From Micromonospora parathelypteridis (GTDB taxonomy: Bacteria > Actinomycetota > Actinomycetes > Mycobacteriales > Micromonosporaceae), in assembly GCF_014201145.1 (NCBI RefSeq), contig NZ_JACHDP010000001.1, positions 1,178,001 to 1,242,000 on the forward strand: 64,000 bases of DNA, written 5' to 3'. How positions within the stretch are numbered: position 1 is the first letter of the stretch; each line of letters opens with the position of its first letter. This document shows, in pieces, positions 31,042 through 44,855 of the stretch. The position numbers were made by a program, and so were the translations under genes. The notes under the pieces are model-generated. The model had not been told where the DNA came from, ran no database searches, and was given only the letters and a program-made list of their open reading frames with translations.

Positions 31042-31970
31042 TCGCGCCCCAGATCACGGTGCTGGGCGTTGGCCGCCAGCCCCGAGTGACGCAGCCGGCT
31101 GGCCAACTCCTCGGCGATGGCCACGCTGCGGTGCTTGCCGCCGGTGCAGCCCACGGCGACCGTCAGGTACCGCTTGCCCTCCCGCTCGAAGCCGATGGTG
31201 GTGGCGTTGACCAGGTCCGCGTACGAGGTGACGAAGGCGTCCGCGCCCTCCTGGCCCAGCACGTACGCGCTGACCGCCTCCTCCCGCCCGGTGTGCTCGC
31301 GCAACTCCGGCACCCAGTACGGGTTGGGCAGGAACCGGGCGTCCAGCACGAAGTCCGCGTCCGGCGGCAGGCCGTACTTGAAGCCGAACGACAACACGGT
31401 GACCCGCAGCCGGCGGGCGTCCTCGCCGCCGAACAGCTCCTCGATGCGCCGACGGAGCTGGTTGACGTTGAGGTGGCTGGTGTCGATGATCACGTCGGCC
31501 TGGTCGCGCGCCTCCTCCAGCAGCCCCCGCTCCACGGCGATGCCGTCGGCCAACCGCCCGTCGCCCTGCAACGGGTGCGAACGGCGAACGCTCTCGAACC
31601 GCCGGATCAACACCTCGTCGTCCGCGTCGACGAAGACCACCCGGGGCGAGAAGCCGCGCTCCTTGAGCTCCCGGATCGCCCCGGCCAGGTCGGTGGAGAA
31701 GGCCCGCGACCGCACGTCCAGCACCATCGCGGTACGCCGAGCGGCGCCGCCCGCCTTGAACGCCAACTCGGCCATGTCCAGCATCAGTGCCTGTGGCAGG
31801 TTGTCGACGACGTAGTAGCCGACGTTCTCCAACGCCCGGGCAACCGTGCTGCGGCCGCCCCCGGAGACGCCGGTGACCACCACGAGGGTGGTTTCCGACT
31901 CCGCCGCCAACTGCCCGTCGACGGCGCTCGGATCGTCGATCCGTCCGCCGGCTGTGCGCGCCTCGCTCAC
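31038..31970 (-). CDS. rapZ: RapZ, nucleotide-binding regulatory protein
   Basis: A 310-residue P-loop protein. Walker A reads GVSGGGRST, the common actinobacterial form with Arg before Ser. It then has NVGYYVVDNLP and the C-terminal domain with FGFKYGLPPDAD, VLDARFLPNPYW and VAVGCTGGKHRSV. In enteric bacteria RapZ controls glucosamine-6-phosphate synthase through small RNAs; the actinobacterial role is less clear. The GTG at 31970 has GGGGG five bases upstream. Confidence 0.93.
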   Translation of the reverse strand: MSEARTAGGRIDDPSAVDGQLAAESETTLVVVTGVSGGGRSTVARALENVGYYVVDNLPQALMLDMAELAFKAGGAARRTAMVLDVRSRAFSTDLAGAIRELKERGFSPRVVFVDADDEVLIRRFESVRRSHPLQGDGRLADGIAVERGLLEEARDQADVIIDTSHLNVNQLRRRIEELFGGEDARRLRVTVLSFGFKYGLPPDADFVLDARFLPNPYWVPELREHTGREEAVSAYVLGQEGADAFVTSYADLVNATTIGFEREGKRYLTVAVGCTGGKHRSVAIAEELASRLRHSGLAANAQHRDLGRE

Positions 31971-32027
31971 CCGTACCCCCAAGCTGTGGCGCCGCGGCCG
32001 CCCTCGGCCGCGATAGGTCAATCAGCG

Positions 32028-32033
32028 ACTCTA
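32028..32033 (-). promoter_or_regulatory. Possible rapZ-yvcK-whiA -10 box
   Basis: TAGAGT on the minus strand, about 58 bp before the rapZ GTG. A separate promoter is expected here because uvrC is not adjacent. Confidence 0.4.
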
Positions 32034-32191
32034 TCCCGCCGCCCAGCCGACGGCCGGCACCCGTCGCGGGTCGTCCCTCGACCAGCCGGCGCGGGTCGCC
32101 CTCCCGACAGTCACCGCCCTTGATGACGATCAGTAATCATCAATAAGCTCTTCGTGATCGTCGCAGGTCAGACCGACACTGGGAGGGTGCG

Positions 32192-32536
32192 ATGCACGAC
32201 CTTGCGGACAAGAACAAATACATCGGCTTCCTGTTCATGCGGATCAACCCGGAGTACTTCGCCCTCGGCCGGGAGGGCATCCACGAGGTCTCCGCCGAGC
32301 ACGCGCGGGACCTGGGCCGCTTCGCCAAGCAGCTCACCCACGTCGTGACGACCGGGGTGAACGGCAAGTACGACCAGGTCACCATGGTCGAGGCCGACAC
32401 CCTGGAGGAGATCAACGCGGCGGCCACCGCCTTCCGCATGGGCAACAAGGCCCGCTACATCGAGATCGTCGACATCGTGGTCGGAATGAAGGCCCCGCCG
32501 CGCGGCCTCGCGAACCGGTCCAGCCAGCCCAGCTGA
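32192..32536 (+). CDS. Unrecognised small protein (114 aa)
   Basis: I do not recognise a family. The sequence MHDLADKNKYIGFLFMRINPEYFALGR... alternates predicted strands (YIGFLFMRI, KYDQVTMVEA, RYIEIVDIVVGM) with helices (SAEHARDLGRFAKQLTH, TLEEINAAATAFRM), which suggests a ferredoxin-like dimeric alpha/beta barrel. There is no signal peptide or membrane segment, and the last dozen residues look disordered. The ATG has GGGAGG five bases upstream. Upstream lies an AT-richer stretch with the short inverted repeat TGATGA/TCATCA (32121-32142). It stands between rapZ and recQ. Confidence 0.8.
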   Translation: MHDLADKNKYIGFLFMRINPEYFALGREGIHEVSAEHARDLGRFAKQLTHVVTTGVNGKYDQVTMVEADTLEEINAAATAFRMGNKARYIEIVDIVVGMKAPPRGLANRSSQPS

Positions 32537-32546
32537 CCCCGTCCCC

Positions 32547-32636
32547 GGCGCGCCCGCCAGTCGGGTGCGCCGGGCAGGCACTGTCGGGTGCGCCTGGCGC
32601 GCCGCCACTCGGGTGCGCCGGGCAGGCGCTGTCGGG
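32547..32636. repeat. Direct repeat upstream of recQ
   Basis: Copies at 32547-32588 and 32596-32636 (GGCGCGCC...TCGGGTGCGCCGGGCAGGC) differ by one missing base and two substitutions. They fill most of the gap between the small unknown gene and recQ. Confidence 0.75.
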
Positions 32637-32657
32637 GTCGGCTCGTAGACTCCGCGG

Positions 32658-34499
<1,842 letters not shown>

Positions 34500-34507
34500 A
34501 GGCATGC

Positions 34508-34544
34508 CGAAGGGCCGGGCCCCGTGGTGGGGTCCGGCCCTTCG
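34508..34544. terminator. Bidirectional hairpin after recQ
   Basis: 16-nt arms (34508-34523 and 34529-34544; CGAAGGGCCGG type) with one non-canonical pair and a 5-nt loop, between convergent recQ and the C39-like peptidase gene. Confidence 0.85.
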
Positions 34545-34567
34545 GTGTGGTCGTGGTGGTGCGGGGG

Positions 34568-35227
34568 TCAGCTGGTGGCGTAGCCGCGGGTGGCGATCCA
34601 GTCGGCGAGGTGCTCGATGGTGATGTCGTAGGCGGCTTGGTTGGGGTCGGCGGAGTCGGCGATGGTGACGGTGTTGCCGTTGTCGTGGTAGCCGACGACG
34701 CTGATGTAGTGCCCGCCTTCGTAGGAGTGGGTGGTGCCGGTGGTGTCGGTGCTGGTGCCGGCGATGTTGGCGACGACGGCGCGGCCCTGGTCGACGGTGT
34801 GGACGACGTCGGTGCGCAGGGTGTCGGTCTGCTTGGTGTCAGCGTTGGGGTTGCTGATCTCCACGGACCGGTACGCGTCGGGCTTGCCGGTTTCCTTGTT
34901 CAGCACGGGGGTGATGTCGTTGATGGAGTTGGTGCCGGCTTCGGTGGTGCCCATCTCCTTGGCCATGTCGTCGACGTTGATGTTCTTGCCCTGCACGGAC
35001 AGGGCGTTACGGGTCGCGGCGGGCCCGCAGTAGTAGAAGTTCGGCTGCGCCTCGTAGCGGACACCGAGCTCCCGCTCACCGGAGGGCTTGCGGTCGTTCT
35101 GCGTCTGCGAGGTCGGCTTGGCGTCGGACGCGGCGTAGGCGGCGGTGACGGGGCCGGCGATGGCGCCGCCGGTGAAGGCGAGCCCAGCAGCGGTCAGGGC
35201 GGTCTTACGGATCAGATCGGTACGCAT
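34568..35227 (-). CDS. Secreted C39-like cysteine peptidase
   Basis: A 219-residue exported protein. A signal peptide of about 32 residues (basic RTDLIRK, then a hydrophobic Ala/Gly-rich core, ending AYA) precedes a papain-fold domain. Candidate catalytic residues are Cys67 in YYCGPAAT, His173 in GGHYISVVGYH and Asp191 in TIADSAD, in the order expected for C39-like enzymes. It may act on cell-surface or extracellular peptides; no transporter is adjacent, so it is not a bacteriocin exporter domain. The ATG at 35227 has GAGGAG nine bases upstream. Confidence 0.85.
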   Translation of the reverse strand: MRTDLIRKTALTAAGLAFTGGAIAGPVTAAYAASDAKPTSQTQNDRKPSGERELGVRYEAQPNFYYCGPAATRNALSVQGKNINVDDMAKEMGTTEAGTNSINDITPVLNKETGKPDAYRSVEISNPNADTKQTDTLRTDVVHTVDQGRAVVANIAGTSTDTTGTTHSYEGGHYISVVGYHDNGNTVTIADSADPNQAAYDITIEHLADWIATRGYATS

Positions 35228-35420
35228 GATGGCGTGCTCCTCTGCGATGGGGGTACGCAACACACACTCGGGGGGTGGGTGTGCTGCGGGAAGAAGTCCT
35301 GGAGGTTGCCCGGCAGCCCGCAACGGGCCGGCATCGGGGCGTCTCAACGGGGTTGTAACGACCCGGGGTGGCGGGTCATTCCGCCGAACTCCCGGGGTTG
35401 GCCTGCCGCTTGGGCGGCCG

Positions 35421-35503
35421 GGGGATGTAACCGTGGCGACCCGGCGGATGTTCCGTGGGCCGGCTGCGGGGGATGTAACCGTGGCGGCCTGGCGGGTGTT
35501 CCC
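35421..35503. repeat. Direct repeat of 35 bp, 48-bp period
   Basis: Copies at 35421-35455 and 35469-35503 share 32 of 35 bases (GGGGGATGTAACCGTGGC...). A weaker third copy may lie near 35350-35383. Confidence 0.75.
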
Positions 35504-35690
35504 GGAGACTGCCGCGCACCCGGGGTCCGGGGCTGTTGCGCGCCTGAGCCCGGGGGCTCCGGCGGCATGCCAGGTATAACGACCCCGGCCGGCCCCCGAT
35601 TCCGCCGCCACGGTGACCCCCACCACCGGACGAAACCACCCATACAGAACAGATCGGTGGTCTGATGATCCCGCATCGTGGGCGCCGAGG

Positions 35691-35770
35691 CGTGATCCAC
35701 ACCGTTTCGCCGACATGGCGGTATCCCCCGGGCGGGATACCCCCACATCGGCGATATGGAGTCGATCACG
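35691..35770. repeat. Long intergenic palindrome (family B, copy 2)
   Basis: Arms 35691-35727 and 35734-35770 (37 nt) pair at 30 of 37 positions around a 6-nt loop. The right arm contains the CCCCCACATCGGCGA core also found in the copy at 4791-4864. Confidence 0.82.
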
Positions 35771-35965
35771 GCCGAGTCGTCCGGCTTGGCGACCCTGGGT
35801 CGGGCCCGAGGAGTCGACCACCTCGGCGCCTGGGGGCAAACCGGACAGAGGTCCCACGCCAACCCACTCCCGACCAGGCCTGGTCGGGTTGTCACCCCTC
35901 ACACCGCCGGGGAAACCACCCACGGGACGCGGGCGCGCACCGCTGGGACAGGGCCCGCCGGCCAA

Positions 35966-36037
35966 GATCGTGCTCGATCCAGGAAACAGGGCCCTCAACC
36001 ACGAACGAGGCAACTACAACCAGGATCGAGCACGATC
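35966..36037. repeat. Palindromic element related to family A (copy 3)
   Basis: Left arm GATCGTGCTCGATCCAGG (35966-35983) and right arm 36020-36037 are complementary at 17 of 18 positions. The left end matches the family A copies, but the centre differs and no heptamer array is attached. It lies 68 bp past the uvrC stop, so it may terminate uvrC transcription. Confidence 0.8.
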
Positions 36038-36104
36038 ATGACGAGACAAACGCACCACCGACTGACTGGCGAGGGCGAGCGGGGCGAGGCAGGCGGGGCG
36101 GGGC

Positions 36105-38093
36105 TTAGGGGTTTGGTGTCGCGGCTGCGCCGTCGTCGGCTTTCGTGTCCTTGTCGAGGGCGGCCAGGATCGCCTCGGCGGTACGTCGGCCCACCCCGGG
36201 CACCTCGGTGATCTCCTCGACTGTTGCGGCTGAGAGCCGCTTGAGTGAGCCGAAATGACGCAGCAGCGCCTTGCGCCGCACCTCTCCCAGGCCGGGCACG
36301 TGGTCCAGCGCCGACTCGGTCATCCGCTTGGAACGCCGCTGCCGATGGAAGGTGATGGCAAACCGGTGGGCCTCGTCGCGGACCCGTTGCAGCAGGTAGA
36401 GCCCTTCCGAGGTGCGCGGCAGGATAACCGGGAACTCGTCGTCGGGGAGCCACACCTCCTCCAGCCGCTTGGCCAGCCCGCACAGAGCCACGTCTTCGAT
36501 GCCCAGGTCGGCGAGGGCCTGCGCGGCCGCAGCGACCTGCGGGGCGCCGCCGTCGACGACCACCAGCTGCGGCGGGTACGCGAATTTTCGCGGCCGGCCG
36601 GTGGTCGGGTCGATCAGGACGCCGACCTGCGGCTCCACCGCGTCTGTCGGGGCGGTGGCGTCGTCGGCCGACTCCACCCCGACCTCGCCCGTCTCGGCCC
36701 TGGAGTCCAGGTAGCGAGCGAAGCGGCGGCGGAGCACCTCGGACATGGCGGACAGGTCGTCGGTGGCGCCACGGACGATGAACCGCCGGTACTCGCTCTT
36801 GCGGGGCAACCCGTCCTCGAAGACCACCATGCTGGCGACCACGTCGGTGCCCTGGATCTGGGAGATGTCGAAACACTCGATGCGCAGCGGCGAGGTGCGC
36901 ATGCCCAGCGCCTCGCTGATCTCGTCCAGTGCCTTGCCCCGGGTGGTCAGGTCACCGGAACGCTTCAGCTTGTGCCGGGCCAGCGCGTCCTTGGCGTTGC
37001 GCTCCACCGTCTCCATGAGTGAGCGCTTGTCGCCGCGCTGCGGCACCCGCAGCGACACCCGGCTGCCCCGGTGGTCGGAGAGCCAGTCGGCCAGCGCGTC
37101 GGCGTCCGCGGGCAACTCGGGCACCAGCAGCTCCCGGGGCACGTCGGTTTCGCCCTGCTCGCTCCCGTACACCTGGGTGCAGAAGTGGTGCACGAGGTCG
37201 CCGGTGGTCAGGTCCTCGGTCTTCTCCACCACCCAGCCTCGCTGGCCGCGGACCCGGCCATCGCGGACGTGGAAGACCTGCACGGCCGCCTCGAGCGGGT
37301 CGTCGGCGAACGCGACCACGTCGGCGTCGGTGCCGTCGCCCAACACCACGGTTTGCTTCTCCATGGCCCGGCGCAGCGCGGCCACGTCGTCACGCAGCCG
37401 GGCGGCGCGCTCGAACTCCAGCTGCTCGCTCGCGTCGGTCATCTCGCGCTCGATCTTGCGAACCATGGTGTCGGTGCGCCCGGCCATGAAGTCGCAGAAC
37501 CCGTCGACGATGGCGCGGTGTTCGTCGGCGGAGACGGTGCCGACGCACGGCGCCGAGCACTTGCCGATGTAGCCAAGCAGGCAGGGACGGCCGACCTGGC
37601 CGGCCCGCTTGAACACCCCGGCGGAGCAGGTCCGGGCGGGGAACACCCGCAACAGCAGGTCGAGGGTCTCCCGGATCGCCCAGGCGTGCGAATACGGACC
37701 GAAGTAGCGCACCCCCTTGCGCTTGGCGCCGCGCATCACCTGCAGCCGCGGGTATTCCTCGTCGAGGGTGACGGCCAGGTAGGGGTACGACTTGTCGTCG
37801 CGGTAGCGGACGTTGAACCGGGGGTCGTACTGCTTGATCCAGGTGAACTCCTGCTGGAGCGCCTCGACCTCGGTGCCGACGGTGATCCAGTCCACCGATT
37901 CGGCGGTGGTGACCATCTGCCGCGTGCGCTCGTGCAGGTTCCACACGTCGCCGAAGTAGGAGTTGAGCCTGCTGCGCAGGTTTTTCGCCTTGCCAACGTA
38001 GATCACTCGGCCGGTGCCGTCGCGGAAGCGGTAGACCCCCGGTGACTCCGGGATCGTGCCGGGTGCGGGGCGGTAGGTCGAGGGGTCAGCCAC
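36105..38093 (-). CDS. uvrC: UvrC, excinuclease ABC subunit C
   Basis: A 662-residue nuclease that makes the dual incision in nucleotide excision repair. The N-terminal GIY-YIG domain reads [24 protein letters not shown] region follows near residue 215 ([20 protein letters not shown]). The RNase H-like half has [12 protein letters not shown] and [12 protein letters not shown], and a helix-hairpin-helix pair lies at the C-terminus ([30 protein letters not shown]). The GTG at 38093 is chosen because TAGGCT lies 7 nt upstream. uvrA is two genes away. Confidence 0.96.
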   Translation of the reverse strand: MADPSTYRPAPGTIPESPGVYRFRDGTGRVIYVGKAKNLRSRLNSYFGDVWNLHERTRQMVTTAESVDWITVGTEVEALQQEFTWIKQYDPRFNVRYRDDKSYPYLAVTLDEEYPRLQVMRGAKRKGVRYFGPYSHAWAIRETLDLLLRVFPARTCSAGVFKRAGQVGRPCLLGYIGKCSAPCVGTVSADEHRAIVDGFCDFMAGRTDTMVRKIEREMTDASEQLEFERAARLRDDVAALRRAMEKQTVVLGDGTDADVVAFADDPLEAAVQVFHVRDGRVRGQRGWVVEKTEDLTTGDLVHHFCTQVYGSEQGETDVPRELLVPELPADADALADWLSDHRGSRVSLRVPQRGDKRSLMETVERNAKDALARHKLKRSGDLTTRGKALDEISEALGMRTSPLRIECFDISQIQGTDVVASMVVFEDGLPRKSEYRRFIVRGATDDLSAMSEVLRRRFARYLDSRAETGEVGVESADDATAPTDAVEPQVGVLIDPTTGRPRKFAYPPQLVVVDGGAPQVAAAAQALADLGIEDVALCGLAKRLEEVWLPDDEFPVILPRTSEGLYLLQRVRDEAHRFAITFHRQRRSKRMTESALDHVPGLGEVRRKALLRHFGSLKRLSAATVEEITEVPGVGRRTAEAILAALDKDTKADDGAAATPNP

Positions 38094-38100
38094 GCCAGCA

Positions 38101-38106
38101 AGCCTA
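38101..38106 (-). promoter_or_regulatory. uvrC -10 box, leaderless
   Basis: TAGGCT on the minus strand ends 7 nt before the GTG of uvrC, with no Shine-Dalgarno sequence. No LexA-type palindrome is obvious nearby. Confidence 0.6.
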
Positions 38107-38144
38107 GTCCGCAGCACCGACAACCCACCGCGAGCGCTAGATCC

Positions 38145-38207
38145 ACTCGGTTCCCGGGAAGTCGGGGTGTCGCAGGCCGCGGACACCCCGACTCCCGGAA
38201 CGCGAGT
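38145..38207 (-). terminator. Long hairpin after the Rieske lipoprotein gene
   Basis: A stem with arms 38150-38171 and 38182-38201, extendable outward to ACTCG/CGAGT, with two bulged bases and a 10-nt loop. It lies 24 bp past the Rieske gene stop and upstream of the uvrC promoter. No U-tract. Confidence 0.7.
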
Positions 38208-38230
38208 CGACCACGCAGGCGAGGTACGCG

Positions 38231-38713
38231 TCAGGCCAGTGAGATCTGGTCTCCGGTGACCTTGATCTCCTTGGGCGGCAGCGGCTTGGTGGCCGGGCCG
38301 GCCTTCACCGAGCCGTCCTCGATCGAGAACTTGCTGCCGTGGCAGGTGCAGTTGATGGTGCCGCCGTCGACGTTCGTCACCGGGCAGTTCTGGTGGGTGC
38401 AGATCGGGCTGAAGCCCTTGAACTGGCCGGCGGTGGGCTGGGTGATGACCACGCCGTCGGTGGCGAGGACCTTTCCGCCGCCGACCGGGATGTCGGCGGT
38501 GGTGGCCAACGACTGGGCGCCCTGCCGGTCGCCGCCGCCAGCGTCTCCGGTGCTGGGCACCGCCGGGCCGCCGCTGGTGGGAGCGGCGCTGCCGTTGCCG
38601 TCGTCACTGCCGCAGGCGGCCAGGACGACGGCCGCGCCGACTGCCCCGACGCCAGTGAGCAGGGTGCGGCGTGTCTGCGTACCCGGACCGCTCAGCGCCT
38701 GATCGTCACTCAT
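38231..38713 (-). CDS. Exported Rieske [2Fe-2S] lipoprotein
   Basis: A 160-residue protein. A twin-arginine motif (TRRTLL) precedes a hydrophobic core ending in the lipobox LAAC, so a Tat-exported lipoprotein is likely. A Ser/Gly/Pro linker follows, then a Rieske domain with CTHQNC and CTCHGSKF as cluster ligands. It resembles stand-alone Rieske proteins of actinobacteria with unknown electron partner. It is not next to cytochrome bc genes. The ATG at 38713 has GAGAGAGGCGAGG upstream. Confidence 0.9.
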   Translation of the reverse strand: MSDDQALSGPGTQTRRTLLTGVGAVGAAVVLAACGSDDGNGSAAPTSGGPAVPSTGDAGGGDRQGAQSLATTADIPVGGGKVLATDGVVITQPTAGQFKGFSPICTHQNCPVTNVDGGTINCTCHGSKFSIEDGSVKAGPATKPLPPKEIKVTGDQISLA

Positions 38714-38972
38714 GCCTCGCCTCTCTCTAGCCCGCTGCGCCGGGTGGAAAGCCGGCACACTTCTCCACACGGGCAACTGTGCCGGATGGTTCACCGCGGC
38801 ATCTGTCCGACCCGAGAAATGGGACGGGACGGGCTCCGGTCCGGCTCGCCCACGCCCCGAGGACGTGCGCGAATCGGACCGGACCCGCCCCGCAGTCGGC
38901 GTCCGCGAGCACGAGCGGACCCACCCCCGCGATCGGAGTACGCGACCAGACCCGCTCCAGGAGAGTCGAGGG

Positions 38973-41918
<2,946 letters not shown>

Positions 41919-42014
41919 GGTGCGTGTACTCCCGGGAGAAGACGAAGCGAAGGATCTGTCCCGCTCTGGGGTGATTCTGAGCGGTCGTGCGAGCGCGGAA
42001 AACACGCCTCGGCA

Positions 42015-42020
42015 ACTCTA
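42015..42020 (-). promoter_or_regulatory. Possible uvrA -10 box
   Basis: TAGAGT on the minus strand, 96 bp before the GTG. A matching -35 is not clear, and I find no convincing SOS box between it and the gene. Confidence 0.35.
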
Positions 42021-42123
42021 GCCCCGAGGTACGACAGTTTTCCCCGCCCGCACATTCCCCCAGCTCAGCCCGGTCGGCCGCGCCGATCAGGCGCTCTTGG
42101 CCGCGTCGGTCGCACGCGTCGGC

Positions 42124-43194
42124 TCAGTAACCCCCGGGCGACGGGGGCCGGGCTGCCCGACGTCGGGCCGAACGCCAACCACCGCGCCGCTCCGCCGCCA
42201 GACGGGCCTCCCGCCGCCGGCTCTCGTGGGACACCTCCCCCTGCAGCCGCCGCCAACTCTCCCACCGGCGGGTGGAGAGCTCGCCGGTCTGCAGCGCCTC
42301 GCGGACCGCGCAGGCGGGCTCGCCGTCGTGCCCGCAGTCGGCGTACCGGCAGCCCTCGGCCAGCCCGGCGATATCGGCGAACGCCCGGTCGAGCCCGGTC
42401 TCGCCGTCCAGCAGGCCGACCGCCCGCACACCGGGAGTGTCGATCACCGCGCCGCCGCCGGGGATCGGCACGAGGGCCCGCCAGGTGGTGGTGTGCCGGC
42501 CCTTGCCGTCGACCCGCCGGATCGCCTGGGTGGGCATCATCACCGCCCCGACCAGGGCGTTGACCAGGCTCGACTTGCCGGCGCCGGACGGCCCGAGCAG
42601 GCCGAGCGTGCGGCCGGGCGTCACCTCGGCGCGCAGCGGGCCTAGCCCGATGCCACATTCGGCGCTGACCGGCAGGACCGGCACGCCCGGGGCGACCGCG
42701 GCCAACTGGCGGGCCAGCGCGGCCGGGTCGGCCGCGAGGTCGGCCTTCGTCAGCACGACCAGCGGCCGCGCGCCGGACTCGTGGGCGAGGGACAGCAGCC
42801 GTTCGATGCGTCCCACGTCCGGCTCGGGGTGCACCGGCTCCACCACGGCGGCCGCGTCGAGGTTGGCGGCCAGCACCTGGCCGCTGGCGTCCTTGCCGGC
42901 GGTACGGCGGATCAGCGCGGCCCGGCGCGGCAGCACCGCCTCCACGGTGACGCGCCGGTCCGGCCAGTGTGTGAGCAGCACCCAGTCCCCGGCGCAGGGC
43001 AACGCGGACGGGTCCCGGGCAGCGGCGGCCAGCACGGCACCGCCCAGGCTGGCCCGGACCGGGCCGGCCGCCGCGAGCACCGTGCAGACCCCCCGGTCCA
43101 CCCGGGCCACCCGGCCAGGGTGGTGTTCGCCGCATCGCGCGGCGTAGGCCGCCCGCTCGGCGTCCCAGCCGAGGGCGGTCAGATCGATCGTCAT
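42124..43194 (-). CDS. rsgA: RsgA, ribosome small-subunit maturation GTPase
   Basis: A 356-residue circularly permuted GTPase that checks late 30S assembly. The OB-fold N-terminus (GVCTVLAAAGPVRASLGG) is followed by VVLTKADL as the G4 element, then P-loop LLGPSGAGKSSLVNAL and IDTPGVRAVGL. The C-terminal zinc knuckle is CRYADCGHDGEPAC. ATG start with GAGG upstream. A basic tail (RRREARLAAERRGGWRSARR) ends the protein. It is divergent from the next gene. Confidence 0.95.
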   Translation of the reverse strand: MTIDLTALGWDAERAAYAARCGEHHPGRVARVDRGVCTVLAAAGPVRASLGGAVLAAAARDPSALPCAGDWVLLTHWPDRRVTVEAVLPRRAALIRRTAGKDASGQVLAANLDAAAVVEPVHPEPDVGRIERLLSLAHESGARPLVVLTKADLAADPAALARQLAAVAPGVPVLPVSAECGIGLGPLRAEVTPGRTLGLLGPSGAGKSSLVNALVGAVMMPTQAIRRVDGKGRHTTTWRALVPIPGGGAVIDTPGVRAVGLLDGETGLDRAFADIAGLAEGCRYADCGHDGEPACAVREALQTGELSTRRWESWRRLQGEVSHESRRREARLAAERRGGWRSARRRAARPPSPGGY

Positions 43195-43360
43195 GGCATC
43201 CTCATCGGTGTCGAAGCTGGTGATGGCGGAACACGCGTGCCACGTCCGGCATGATCACCACCTCCGTCCGATGTCCCGGTGCCGCGTCTGCCGCTGACGG
43301 TAGGTCCCGCGCCGACTCGCCGAAAGCGATTTCCCCGGCGACGGCGCGACGGCCGACCGC

Positions 43361-43366
43361 TAGGGT
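43361..43366 (+). promoter_or_regulatory. -10 box of the 43373 gene, leaderless
   Basis: TAGGGT with a 6-nt gap to the GTG start and no ribosome-binding site. Confidence 0.6.
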
Positions 43367-43372
43367 CGACGG

Positions 43373-44089
43373 GTGACCACGGATCCGCTGTTGCTGATGG
43401 GCGAGGTGGACGCGGCCACCAGCCGACTCCTGCGTACCGCGGCTTCCTTCGACGCCGCGGACCTGGCCGCCGCGTCGCTGCTGCCGGGTTGGACGCGCGG
43501 CCACGTGCTGGCGCACCTGGCGCGCAACGCCGACGGCTTCGTCAATCTGCTCACCGCGGCCCGCACCGGCGAGGCACTGCCGATGTACGCCTCGCTGGCG
43601 GCCCGCACGACGGACATCGAGGTGGGCTCGGGTCGGCCACCCGCCGAGCACCTGGACGACCTGCGGCGCACCGCGGACCTGTTCAAGGAGGCGGTCGCGG
43701 CGATGCCGGCCGAGGCCTGGGCGGCGACGGTGCAGGCCCGTCGGGGCCCGTGGCCGGCCGCGCTGCTCGTCTGGGGCCGGTTGCGCGAGATCGAGGTGCA
43801 CCACCTCGACCTGGCCGCCGACTACCGGCCCACCGACTGGTCGGAGACGTTCGCCCTCCGACTGCTGCGCGAGGCAGCCAGCCATCACGCCATGGGGCCG
43901 ACACCGCCATCGATGGTGCTACGCCTCGACGGCAGCGGGCACGAGGTGGTGATCGGCGACCGCGCCGGCGCCCCGATCGTCGCCGGTTCCGTCCCCGACC
44001 TCGCTGCCTGGTTGATCGGCCGTGCCGACGGCGACCCGCTCTCCGTCATCCCCGACGGTCCCCTGCCTACTCCACCGGAATGGATATAG
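43373..44089 (+). CDS. Mycothiol-dependent maleylpyruvate isomerase-family protein
   Basis: A 238-residue protein with an N-terminal DinB-like four-helix domain. Metal-binding histidines probably lie in RGHVLAHLARNADG and EVHHLDLAADY. A C-terminal SCP2-like domain follows (DGSGHEVVIGDRAG ... LAAWLIGRADG). The family includes mycothiol-dependent isomerases and transferases. No gentisate-pathway gene is nearby, so the substrate is open. The next gene starts 8 bp after its stop, so the two form an operon. Confidence 0.87.
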   Translation: MTTDPLLLMGEVDAATSRLLRTAASFDAADLAAASLLPGWTRGHVLAHLARNADGFVNLLTAARTGEALPMYASLAARTTDIEVGSGRPPAEHLDDLRRTADLFKEAVAAMPAEAWAATVQARRGPWPAALLVWGRLREIEVHHLDLAADYRPTDWSETFALRLLREAASHHAMGPTPPSMVLRLDGSGHEVVIGDRAGAPIVAGSVPDLAAWLIGRADGDPLSVIPDGPLPTPPEWI

Positions 44090-44096
44090 AAACGTC

Positions 44097-44750
44097 ATGA
44101 CATACAGCGGAGACGTCACCCACGGCGGCGCGCCGGCGGTACGCGAGCTGGACGGGCTCGCCATCAGCAAGCTGTCGGTCGGCCCGATGGACAACAACGC
44201 CTACCTGCTGCGCTGCACGGGCACCGGTGACCAGGTGCTGATCGACGCCGCCAACGAGGCACCCCGGCTGCTGGACCTGATCGGCGACGGCGGCCTCACC
44301 GCCGTGGTGACGACTCACCAGCACATGGATCACTGGGTGGCGTTGGAGGAGGTGGTCGCCAAGACCGGCGCCCGGGCGCTGGTGCACGCCGACGACGCGG
44401 CCGGGCTGCCGATCGAGGCGGACCACCTGGCCGACGGTGACACCGTGTCGGTCGGCGACTGCGCGCTGGAGGTCATCCACATCAAGGGGCACACCCCGGG
44501 CTCGATCGCGCTGCTCTACCGCGACCCGGCCGGCACCCCGCACCTCTTCACCGGCGACAGTCTCTTCCCAGGTGGCGTCGGTAACACCGACAAGGACCCG
44601 GAGCGCTTCGCCGCGCTGATCGACGACGTCGAGCACAAGCTGTTCGACCAGCTACCGGACGACACCTGGTTCTACCCGGGCCACGGCAAGGACAGCACCC
44701 TGGGAGCAGAACGCTCGGCCCTCCCCCAGTGGCGAACCCGAGGCTGGTAA
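44097..44750 (+). CDS. Metallo-beta-lactamase-fold hydrolase, glyoxalase II-like
   Basis: A 217-residue MBL-fold enzyme. The metal motif is HQHMDH, a variant of HxHxDH, followed by HIKGHTPGS, FTGDSLFPGGVGN and the last ligand in FYPGHGKDS. The overall order and size fit glyoxalase II-like thioester hydrolases. Being in an operon with a mycothiol-type protein, it may act on a mycothiol thioester; this is inference. Two stacked hairpins follow the gene. Confidence 0.88.
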   Translation: MTYSGDVTHGGAPAVRELDGLAISKLSVGPMDNNAYLLRCTGTGDQVLIDAANEAPRLLDLIGDGGLTAVVTTHQHMDHWVALEEVVAKTGARALVHADDAAGLPIEADHLADGDTVSVGDCALEVIHIKGHTPGSIALLYRDPAGTPHLFTGDSLFPGGVGNTDKDPERFAALIDDVEHKLFDQLPDDTWFYPGHGKDSTLGAERSALPQWRTRGW

Positions 44751-44816
44751 AGCCACGAACCACACGCTGACCAAGAACCACCAAGGACCAAGAACCACCA
44801 AGATCAACCACCGTCG

Positions 44817-44850
44817 GTGGTGGCGGCTCCCCCGAATGAGCCGCCACCAC
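44817..44850 (+). terminator. Hairpin 1 after the MBL-fold gene
   Basis: Perfect 13-bp arms (44817-44829 and 44838-44850) with an 8-nt loop, no U-tract. Confidence 0.8.
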
Positions 44851-44855
44851 GACGA

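Larger units (their letters stand above)
35228..36104. other. Repeat-rich 877-bp intergenic region
   Basis: No convincing gene. Open frames here lack ribosome sites and pass through repeats. It holds a direct repeat (35421-35503), a family B palindrome (35691-35770) and a family A palindrome (35966-36037). The right end adjoins the uvrC stop; the left end should contain the promoter of the peptidase gene. Together with 4590-5236 this is the largest non-coding block in the window. Confidence 0.7.

Noticed and set aside
35344..35895. Open frames in the gap between the C39-like peptidase and uvrC
   Set aside because: They run through direct repeats and palindromes, have no ribosome site, and the translations are Arg/Pro-rich without recognisable domains.
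41919..42123. LexA/SOS box upstream of uvrA
   Set aside because: I looked for GAAC-N4-GTTC-type palindromes on both strands and found none that fits.
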